Shown here: positions 1-5,199 of the stretch, one piece after another
Position numbering within the stretch: the stretch's first letter is position 1
How the letters are laid out: every line of letters begins with the position of its first letter
Assembly: GCA_029051445.1 (NCBI GenBank)
Contig: JAIDKP010000109.1
Location: 1-6,372, forward strand
Reading direction: 5' to 3'
From: Muribaculaceae bacterium
GTDB lineage: Bacteria > Bacteroidota > Bacteroidia > Bacteroidales > Muribaculaceae
DNA: 6,372 bases
Notes under the pieces: generated by a model
The model's input: only the letters and a program-made list of their open reading frames with translations
What the model was told of the DNA's origin: nothing
Databases searched by the model: none
Made by a program: the position numbers and the translations under genes

Positions 1-1492
1 GCTCTACAGAGCTTGTGATAGCCTCCTTATAGGTAACCTGCGGACGGCCCTGGTTACATTCAACCTTGAACTCACGACGCAGACGGTCGATGATGATGTC
101 AAGGTGAAGCTCACCCATACCCGAGATAACAGTCTGACCTGTCTCCTCGTTGGTCTCAACACGGAACGTGGGATCCTCCTCAGCAAGCTTCTGAAGACCG
201 ACACCGAGTTTGTCAAGATCCTTCTGAGTCTTGGGCTCGACGGCAATACCGATCACAGGATCGGGGAACTCCATAGCCTCGAGAACGATAGGAGCGTCCT
301 CGGCACAGAGAGTATCGCCGGTGCGGATATCCTTGAAGCCTACGCCTGCGCCGATATCGCCGCAACCGATCATATCCTTTGAGTTCTGTTTATTGGAGTG
401 CATCTGGAAAAGACGGCTGATACGCTCCTTCTTGCCAGAACGCGAGTTGAACACATAAGAACCGGCATTGATGTCACCCGAATAAACGCGGAAGAAGCAA
501 AGACGGCCTACATAGGGGTCTGTCGCAATCTTAAACGCGAGAGCACACATCGGAGCGTCGCTCGACGGCTCACGTGTGATGATCTGCTCGGGATCGTCTA
601 CCGAGTGACCCTCGATGGCACCGGCATCGGTGGGGCTGGGAAGATAAGCGCAGACAGAGTCAAGCAGACACTGTACGCCCTTGTTCTTGAACGAGCTGCC
701 GCAGATCATGGGAACAATGTCCATTTTCAGCGTCGCTGCACGCAAAGCTTTCTTGATCTCATCGATAGTGATAGTCGAGGGATCGTCGAAATACTTGGCC
801 ATAAGGTCATCATCGTACTCAGCGATTTTCTCGAGCATCTTATCGCGCCACTCCTCGGCCTCGGCCTGAAGATTTGCAGGGATTTCCTCCTCGGTGTAAT
901 CGGCACCCATGGTCTCGTCATGCCAGAAGATAGCCTTCATCTTCAGCAGGTCGACAACACCCTTGAATGTCTCCTCGGCACCGATAGGTATCTGGATGGG
1001 CACAGGATTTGCACCAAGCACCTCACGAAGCTGACGGACAACCTCGAAGAAGTTTGCACCCGAACGGTCCATCTTGTTGACATAGCCGATACGGGGCACA
1101 TTGTACTTGTCAGCCTGACGCCACACAGTCTCCGACTGGGGCTCGACACCACCTACAGCACAGAATGTTGCGACTGCACCGTCAAGCACACGGAGCGAGC
1201 GCTCTACCTCGACAGTGAAATCGACGTGTCCCGGAGTGTCGATAAGGTTGATCTTATATTTATCACCGCCGTAATTCCAGAATGTAGTGGTAGCGGCAGA
1301 AGTGATTGTGATACCACGCTCCTGCTCCTGCTCCATCCAGTCCATGGTGGCTGCGCCGTCATGAACCTCACCGATTTTATGAGTAAGACCGGTGTAGAAG
1401 AGGATACGCTCGGAAGTTGTGGTTTTACCCGCATCAATGTGAGCCATGATGCCGATGTTGCGGGTATATTTCAGATGATCGTTGTTTGCCAT
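1..1492 (-). CDS. fusA: Elongation factor G (EF-G), 3' end cut by window edge
   Basis: This is the translational GTPase that moves tRNA-mRNA through the ribosome after peptide transfer and, with RRF, helps split spent ribosomes; it is cytosolic. Reading from ATG at 1492 gives 497 uninterrupted codons plus one base, about 70% of a usual EF-G of about 700 residues. The G-domain motifs are intact: G1 AHIDAGKTT (residues 17-25), G2/switch I RGITI (59-63), G3 DTPGH with the catalytic-type His (85-89), G4 NKMD (139-142) and G5-like CGSSFKN further on. Domain II follows with [12 protein letters not shown], then domain III with SGMGELHLD, and the cut falls at the start of domain IV. Bacteroides species also have a second, GTPase-divergent EF-G2; the canonical motifs and str-operon position make this the housekeeping EF-G1. 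It lies 60 bp after rpsG on the same strand, so co-transcription is expected. No Shine-Dalgarno precedes the ATG, only an A/T-rich stretch, which is usual in this phylum. Confidence 0.98.
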   Translation of the reverse strand, partial: MANNDHLKYTRNIGIMAHIDAGKTTTSERILFYTGLTHKIGEVHDGAATMDWMEQEQERGITITSAATTTFWNYGGDKYKINLIDTPGHVDFTVEVERSLRVLDGAVATFCAVGGVEPQSETVWRQADKYNVPRIGYVNKMDRSGANFFEVVRQLREVLGANPVPIQIPIGAEETFKGVVDLLKMKAIFWHDETMGADYTEEEIPANLQAEAEEWRDKMLEKIAEYDDDLMAKYFDDPSTITIDEIKKALRAATLKMDIVPMICGSSFKNKGVQCLLDSVCAYLPSPTDAGAIEGHSVDDPEQIITREPSSDAPMCALAFKIATDPYVGRLCFFRVYSGDINAGSYVFNSRSGKKERISRLFQMHSNKQNSKDMIGCGDIGAGVGFKDIRTGDTLCAEDAPIVLEAMEFPDPVIGIAVEPKTQKDLDKLGVGLQKLAEEDPTFRVETNEETGQTVISGMGELHLDIIIDRLRREFKVECNQGRPQVTYKEAITSSVE

Positions 1493-1552
1493 TTTAATTG
1501 TATTGCAAGATCGTATCAGATGATATATGCACTTATTTCAGACTTCACGCAA

Positions 1553-2029
1553 TCAGAAACGGAAGTGAGCGAAAGCGCGGTTGGCCTCGGCCATCTTGTG
1601 CATATCCTCCTTACGCTTGAAGGCTCCACCCTGCTCGTTATAGGCGTCGACGATCTCTGCGGCGAGCTTGTCGGCCATTGTCTTGCCGCCACGACGACGA
1701 GCATAGGAAATCAGATTTTTCATCGATACCGACTCCTTGCGGTCAGGACGGATCTCGGTAGGCACCTGGAATGTGGCACCGCCTACACGCCTCGACTTTA
1801 CCTCCACCTGGGGAGTTACATTATCGAGAGCCTTTTTCCAAACTTCCAGCGGAGTGAGCTCCTCATTGGGAAGCTTGGCCTTCACCAACTCGAGAGCCGA
1901 GTAGAAGATGGTGTAGGATGTGTTTTTCTTGCCGTCATACATCAGGTGGTTCACAAATTTCGACACCTTGACGTCATTAAACACAGGATCGGGCAATACA
2001 ACCCTTTTCTTGGGCTTTGCTTTTCTCAT
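1553..2029 (-). CDS. rpsG: 30S ribosomal protein S7 (uS7)
   Basis: S7 is a primary assembly protein of the 30S head. It binds the 3' major domain of 16S rRNA and lines the E-site and mRNA exit region. The 158-residue product is full length for the family. It starts with a very basic tail (MRKAKPKKR), followed by the S7 signature region around residues 19-45, including DGKK at 32-35. The beta-hairpin segment runs near 73-93 ([20 protein letters not shown]), and the basic C-terminal part contains [14 protein letters not shown] and ends in HFRF. It is the second gene of the str operon, after rpsL and before fusA. In E. coli S7 represses its own operon by binding the rpsL-rpsG intercistronic RNA. 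The gap upstream here is 378 bp and rich in inverted repeats, so a similar control is possible but only inferred. No strong Shine-Dalgarno is visible; the start is preceded by an A-rich stretch. Confidence 0.99.
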   Translation of the reverse strand: MRKAKPKKRVVLPDPVFNDVKVSKFVNHLMYDGKKNTSYTIFYSALELVKAKLPNEELTPLEVWKKALDNVTPQVEVKSRRVGGATFQVPTEIRPDRKESVSMKNLISYARRRGGKTMADKLAAEIVDAYNEQGGAFKRKEDMHKMAEANRAFAHFRF

Positions 2030-2407
2030 TACTGTTTGTTTAGTGTTTTTGCTTCGCGCTTGGTTGCTGCCTATGACCTATCGCCCCGTGAGAGAAGAGC
2101 GTCGGTCTTTTGTCGCTTCAACGTTGCCGGGGAGTCTAATGAGATAATCGCTCTGAAATCGGAAGCGGAGCCTTTCTCTCAATTCATCCGCCACACCAGA
2201 GCCTCAGCCCGGACGTTTACTCAACCTTTCTGTCTATAAGCCAGCTTGCAAATGTGAAATTCAAAAACGGATTTTTCATTCTCCCGCCGCACATGAAGCA
2301 ACGTACTGTCGGGAATTTTAAAATCGCTGGTGCTTTAAGTTTTACTTCACCGGCGGGTGTCATTAAAAGCTATGATTGGCGACACCCTGAAAATGATTTC
2401 CTACCGA
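2030..2407 (-). other. Long structured rpsL-rpsG intergenic region, possible r-protein regulatory RNA
   Basis: This 378-bp spacer inside the str operon is much longer than the other internal gap (60 bp). Read on the transcribed minus strand it holds several perfect inverted repeats. They are GGGTGTC/GACACCC (2381-2387 with 2355-2361), CCCGCCG/CGGCGGG (2351-2357 with 2283-2289), TGAGAGAA/TTCTCTCA (2174-2181 with 2089-2096) and GAGCG/CGCTC (2149-2153 with 2097-2101). An 8-bp palindrome CAACGTTG is at 2119-2126. There is also a 48-codon ORF with an ATG start at 2217-2363 and a 38-codon GTG ORF at 2078-2194. Neither has a recognised domain or a ribosome binding site, so I do not call them genes. 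No TAnnTTTG promoter element was found on the minus strand. The simplest reading is an untranslated control region for rpsG-fusA, possibly a binding site for S7; this is inference. Confidence 0.5.
2355..2387 (-). promoter_or_regulatory. Hairpin 20 nt after the rpsL stop, with a competing downstream partner
   Basis: On the minus strand GGGTGTC (2387-2381) pairs perfectly with GACACCC (2361-2355) across a 19-nt loop, starting 20 nt after the rpsL stop codon. There is no following U-run, so it is not a classical intrinsic terminator. The 3' arm overlaps a second arm, CCCGCCG (2357-2351), that can pair instead with CGGCGGG (2289-2283), so the two helices exclude each other. The 3' arm also takes in the last base of the ATG of the small ORF at 2217-2363. 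The inverted repeats are seen directly; any switching role is inferred. Confidence 0.4.
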
Positions 2408-2797
2408 TTACTTCTTGGCTGCACCTGCCTTGGGACGCTTGGCACCGTACTTCGAACGACGCTGTGTGCGATCCTTAACACCGCTGGTATCAAGTGTACC
2501 GCGAACGATGTGATAACGCACACCCGGAAGATCCTTCACACGACCGCCACGAACAAGCACGATCGAGTGCTCCTGCAGGTTATGACCCTCTCCGGGGATA
2601 TAGGAGTTAACCTCCTTGCCGTTGGTAAGACGCACACGCGCCACCTTTCGCATCGCCGAGTTAGGCTTCTTGGGGGTTGTGGTGTAAACGCGAACGCACA
2701 CACCACGACGCTGAGGACACGAGTCAAGTGCAGGTGACTTGCTCTTGTCCACTGAAGCCTGACGACCTTTTCTCACTAATTGCTGAATAGTAGGCAT
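2408..2797 (-). CDS. rpsL: 30S ribosomal protein S12 (uS12)
   Basis: S12 sits at the 30S decoding centre near helices 18, 27 and 44 of 16S rRNA, affects accuracy and is the classic target of streptomycin-resistance mutations. The 129-residue product has the expected landmarks: [11 protein letters not shown] at the start, [18 protein letters not shown] (31-48), [14 protein letters not shown] (65-78), [14 protein letters not shown] (83-96) and [14 protein letters not shown] near the end. Both lysines whose substitution commonly gives streptomycin resistance, in TPKKPNS (K43) and RVKDLPG (K88), are the sensitive wild type. Asp89 in KDLPG is the residue methylthiolated by RimO in E. coli. The protein ends in a short basic tail ([10 protein letters not shown]), a little longer than the E. 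coli protein. It is the first gene of the str operon. Its ATG at 2797 is preceded by an A/T-rich leader without a clear Shine-Dalgarno. Confidence 0.99.
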   Translation of the reverse strand: MPTIQQLVRKGRQASVDKSKSPALDSCPQRRGVCVRVYTTTPKKPNSAMRKVARVRLTNGKEVNSYIPGEGHNLQEHSIVLVRGGRVKDLPGVRYHIVRGTLDTSGVKDRTQRRSKYGAKRPKAGAAKK

Positions 2798-2945
2798 CTT
2801 AGTTCAGTTAATTATACTATTGTCTTGGGTTTACAATTTAAGCATCCAATTCTCATGCTTTTGCAACAGAGAATCGTCAAAATCAACAACCGCCTCATGC
2901 TCAAACATCTAAGCGATTAGACTCGACACAATACTCCACAAAAGC
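2798..2945 (-). promoter_or_regulatory. 5' leader of the str operon
   Basis: Between the best promoter candidate and the rpsL ATG lies a leader of roughly 147 nt. On the minus strand it contains a small hairpin TCTAA-TCGC-TTAGA (2921-2908), a 25-codon ATG ORF (2831-2908) and a hairpin AAGCAT/ATGCTT with a 9-nt loop (2860-2840) inside the last codons of that ORF. No U-run follows either hairpin, so neither looks like a terminator. The length and hairpins would suit an attenuating or protein-binding r-protein leader, but no known leader motif was recognised. The 3' boundary is the rpsL start; the 5' boundary is estimated from the promoter. Confidence 0.4.
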
Positions 2946-2949
2946 GACG

Positions 2950-2981
2950 CAAAATTAAGCATTTAATTCATTATTACCAAC
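2950..2981 (-). promoter_or_regulatory. Candidate Bacteroidota promoter for the str operon
   Basis: On the minus strand a -33-like GTTG (2981-2978) is followed after 20 nt by TAATTTTG (2957-2950), which matches the Bacteroidota -7 consensus TAnnTTTG exactly. Transcription would begin near 2944. A second exact -7 match, TATATTTG (3009-3002), lies upstream but lacks a convincing -33 TTTG or TTG at the right distance. It could be a weaker tandem promoter. There is no start-site mapping, so this call rests on consensus and position only. Confidence 0.55.
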
Positions 2982-3061
2982 TTTAGCCACTGCCCGAGGA
3001 GCAAATATAGCACCCCGCAATAGTTAAAGTTTACTAAAAACTACAATGTCGGTCAACTTTT

Positions 3062-3736
3062 TTACAGCATTCCCATCTCGACCGCAACACATATACGCTC
3101 GATTATCGCATCATCCACATCGGTATCCGGATTATACTGCCCCTTAAGATTGACACCGAACAGACGACCGAACGTCTGCCAGAAACCGGCGCGGAAAGTC
3201 CCGAGAAACGCTTTCAGTATGTCATAACTGCTCTGATTGGTTTCCCGTTGTATAAGCTTCACCAAAAGACGCGCCTGCCCCCTTGTAAACTGCTTCAAAG
3301 CAGGCTTATATTGTTCAAAGACCTCCTTCTCCATCTGCTTGAGATACTTCTCGCGCTCCTTCTGCGTCGGAAACGTCTCGATGTACTCATAAGTCTCCAG
3401 GAGGGTCGCACATATAAGCTTGGCATAAGGAAGCGTCTTTTTCACATCACGCACTGTACGCCAATAAAATTGCTCCTGCTTCTTATTTTTAAATTTCAAT
3501 GGCGGAAATACCGTAACCGGATTCATGACAAGCATAAGCACGGTATCGCCCCCGTCGGTCACCATATGGTATTTCCCCTTGTAGACCTTCTGACGCACCC
3601 CCTCCTCCAGATCGACCGAGTCTGCCATCACGGCAGAAACAGGCGCTCCGACAGCACACGTGTCGCCGCCGGGAACTTGTCCCGCTGCGGCGACACGCAA
3701 TATCGTCAGAAGCATCACTGTTATCAGCAAACGCAT
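3062..3736 (-). CDS. DUF4294 domain protein, predicted exported
   Basis: The product has 224 residues. An N-terminal signal peptide is evident: MRLLIT, then a hydrophobic stretch to about residue 18, with a plausible cleavage near VAAAG-Q20. No lipobox Cys is present, so a soluble periplasmic protein is more likely than a lipoprotein. After a variable linker to about residue 55, the DUF4294 region covers about 78-205. It contains FYWRTVRDVKKTLPYAK (90-106), a charged helical stretch of Lys and Glu (122-145), FTRGQARLLVKLIQRET (150-166) and the segment SYDILKAFLGTFRAGFWQTFG (170-190). The family is typical of Bacteroidota and has no established biochemical role that I know of, so none is given. 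It lies 126 bp after ilvA on the same strand and 264 bp before rpsL; co-transcription with ilvA is possible. The ATG at 3736 is chosen because it places the signal peptide at the N terminus. Confidence 0.9.
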   Translation of the reverse strand: MRLLITVMLLTILRVAAAGQVPGGDTCAVGAPVSAVMADSVDLEEGVRQKVYKGKYHMVTDGGDTVLMLVMNPVTVFPPLKFKNKKQEQFYWRTVRDVKKTLPYAKLICATLLETYEYIETFPTQKEREKYLKQMEKEVFEQYKPALKQFTRGQARLLVKLIQRETNQSSYDILKAFLGTFRAGFWQTFGRLFGVNLKGQYNPDTDVDDAIIERICVAVEMGML

Positions 3737-3862
3737 TTATCCACTCAGTTAATTAATCGGCAAAAACCGATCATTCAATCCGGCCAATAACCTCATATTG
3801 TCTATAAACACGTTTCCATCCACAAGTGTTGCCTGAATCCGGGGAAATCAACCCCGCTCCTA
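3737..3862 (-). other. ilvA-DUF4294 spacer with two short hairpins
   Basis: This 126-bp spacer holds two small perfect inverted repeats. The first, CGGGG/CCCCG with a 7-nt loop (3840-3856), sits seven bases after the ilvA stop on the minus strand and could slow or end transcription, but no U-run follows. The second, ATCGG/CCGAT with a T-rich 6-nt loop (3756-3771), lies about 20 nt before the DUF4294 start. No exact TAnnTTTG element was found here on the minus strand, which leaves room for read-through from ilvA. No small gene is supported. Confidence 0.3.
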
Positions 3863-5077
3863 TTATCGGTTGTAATCGGCAACAATATGATATCCACGGT
3901 CTGTCAGACCATTTTTTATCGCGCCGATATGATCCTTGTTTCGGGTCTCCATCTCGATATGGAGAAGACACCCGTTGACCTGAGTCGAGGTCGTGGTACG
4001 CTCATGCGTAACCGACAGAATATTTCCGCCAAGCTCGGCTATCACGTTCACAACACCGCTGAGCGCTCCGGGAGTGTCGGGCAGGTCAAGAGTAATCGAG
4101 ACAAGACGGCCGCTCTCGGCAAGACCGCGGGTGATGACACGGTTAAGGAAATTCACGTCTATATTACCGCCAGAAACAAGACAGCAGACTTTTTTGCCTT
4201 CGAGCGGAAGCTTATGCGACATGACCGCCGCAACAGCGACAGCTCCGGCACCTTCCGCAACCATCTTCTGCTTCTCAAGCAGAGCGAGAATTGCTGCCGC
4301 AATTTCGTTATCGCTCACCGTGACAATATCGTCGACATATTGCTTCACCATCTCAAATGTGAGAGCACCGGGCTCCTTCACCGAGATTCCGTCGGCAATC
4401 GTGCAAACTTTATCCAGACATATCCGCTCATTGCTCTCAACAGCCTTTTTCATCGAGGGAGCACCGTCGGCCTGGACTCCATAGACCTTAATGTCGGGGC
4501 GAAGGGTCTTGATCGCAAAAGCAACCCCCGATATAAGTCCGCCGCCGCCAATCGGAACGACAACAGCCTCTACATCCTTCATCTGCTCGAGAATCTCGAC
4601 TCCGATCGTACCCTGGCCGGCAATTACAAGAGGATCATCGAAAGGATGCACAAATGTGTATCCCTTTTCATCACGAAGCTCAATAGCGCGACGATAAGCA
4701 TCGTCATACACTCCCGGCACAAGGCAGACTTCGGCACCATAGCCCTTGGTCGCCTCTACCTTTGAGAGAGGCGCACCAGCAGGCAGACATATGACCGACT
4801 TGATTCCATTGTGCGTAGCCCCGAGAGCCACACCCTGGGCATGGTTTCCGGCCGAACATGCGATCACACCACGGGCTTTCTCCTCCTCTGAAAGCTGCGA
4901 TATCTTATAATAGGCACCGCGCAGCTTAAACGAGCCTGTAAGCTGTAGATTTTCAGGTTTAAGATAGACCTGACAATAATCAGCCAACTTTGTCGGCCCT
5001 ATGATACGGGTCTCATTGGCAACTTCCTTGAGCACTTCGCGAGCGCGGAATACTTCTGAAATATCAAGTTCCTGCAT
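3863..5077 (-). CDS. ilvA: Threonine ammonia-lyase (threonine dehydratase), single-ACT form
   Basis: This PLP enzyme deaminates L-threonine to 2-oxobutanoate and ammonia in the cytosol, the entry step to isoleucine; enzymes of this type often act on serine too. The 404-residue product has the fold-type II PLP core. K51 in GSFKLRGA forms the Schiff base, SAGNHAQG (75-82) is the substrate loop, GGGGL (177-181) is the phosphate-binding glycine loop, and SGGNID (302-307) lies near the PLP ring. An ACT domain follows from about 324 (RLVSITLDLPDTPGALSGV). Length and architecture match the roughly 400-residue family with one C-terminal ACT domain. They differ from E. coli TdcB (no ACT, about 330) and E. 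coli IlvA (about 510, two ACT-like units). The ACT domain suggests allosteric control by an amino acid, but the ligand cannot be read from the sequence. No ilvC, ilvD or leu genes are adjacent. No in-frame upstream ATG was found. A catabolic role is the main alternative. Confidence 0.96.
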   Translation of the reverse strand: MQELDISEVFRAREVLKEVANETRIIGPTKLADYCQVYLKPENLQLTGSFKLRGAYYKISQLSEEEKARGVIACSAGNHAQGVALGATHNGIKSVICLPAGAPLSKVEATKGYGAEVCLVPGVYDDAYRRAIELRDEKGYTFVHPFDDPLVIAGQGTIGVEILEQMKDVEAVVVPIGGGGLISGVAFAIKTLRPDIKVYGVQADGAPSMKKAVESNERICLDKVCTIADGISVKEPGALTFEMVKQYVDDIVTVSDNEIAAAILALLEKQKMVAEGAGAVAVAAVMSHKLPLEGKKVCCLVSGGNIDVNFLNRVITRGLAESGRLVSITLDLPDTPGALSGVVNVIAELGGNILSVTHERTTTSTQVNGCLLHIEMETRNKDHIGAIKNGLTDRGYHIVADYNR

Positions 5078-5123
5078 GACTTTTGTATAGATTGATCTTT
5101 GACTGGTCTCATGGAGGCCTCAT

Positions 5124-5159
5124 TTTGTCGCAAATATAGCGATTTTTTATTTACATTTG
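5124..5159 (+). promoter_or_regulatory. Candidate promoter for rmuC
   Basis: On the plus strand TACATTTG (5152-5159) matches the TAnnTTTG -7 consensus, and a TTTG (5124-5127) lies 24 nt upstream, slightly farther than the usual 19-21. Transcription would begin near 5165, about 35 nt before the rmuC ATG. It overlaps the oppositely directed ilvA -7 element. Confidence 0.45.
5131..5138 (-). promoter_or_regulatory. Candidate -7 element for ilvA
   Basis: TATATTTG on the minus strand matches the TAnnTTTG consensus exactly and would start transcription near 5125, leaving a leader of about 48 nt before the ilvA ATG. No good TTTG or TTG is found 19-21 nt upstream, so the -33 part is weak. An 8-bp palindrome GAGGCCTC (5114-5121) lies just inside the expected transcript and could be an operator or a small RNA stem; this is speculative. 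Confidence 0.45.
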
Positions 5160-5199
5160 CAGTATATAATCAATCTAAAAAACAAGACGGTCAACCCCA

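Noticed and set aside
398..2239. A 613-codon open frame on the plus strand opposite fusA, rpsG and the spacer
   Set aside because: It lies antisense to two certain housekeeping genes and its product has no recognisable domain. The openness comes from codon bias on the minus strand; its extension into the spacer is noted but does not make it a gene.
2840..2860. The AAGCAT/ATGCTT hairpin as an intrinsic terminator in the rpsL leader
   Set aside because: The stem is A/T-rich and only 6 bp long, with no following U-run on the transcribed strand.
3026..3060. AAAGTT/AACTTT inverted repeat followed by T6 on the plus strand
   Set aside because: It would be a terminator only for plus-strand transcription, and no plus-strand gene precedes it. 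The stem is weak and may arise from base composition.
3248..3790. A 180-codon plus-strand frame opposite the DUF4294 gene
   Set aside because: It is antisense to a gene with a signal peptide and family motifs, and its product is of low-complexity Leu/Arg character.
3771..3971. A 66-codon minus-strand frame overlapping the ilvA 3' end
   Set aside because: It lies in another frame within the ACT-domain coding part of ilvA and runs into the spacer; there is no recognised product.
3887..4765. Plus-strand open frames of 292 and 163 codons opposite ilvA
   Set aside because: They are shadows of the intact ilvA reading frame, which carries all PLP-enzyme motifs; they have no domain and no plausible start context.
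5078..5125. Possible isoleucine-type attenuator peptide in the ilvA leader
   Set aside because: The only tiny frame there has four codons (MRPP) and there is no run of Ile codons and no terminator hairpin; the leader is too short for classical attenuation.
5165..5170. TATAAT on the plus strand just before rmuC
   Set aside because: It resembles an E. coli sigma-70 -10 box, but the primary sigma factor of Bacteroidota uses TAnnTTTG; no -35 partner was accepted and a better -7 lies next to it.
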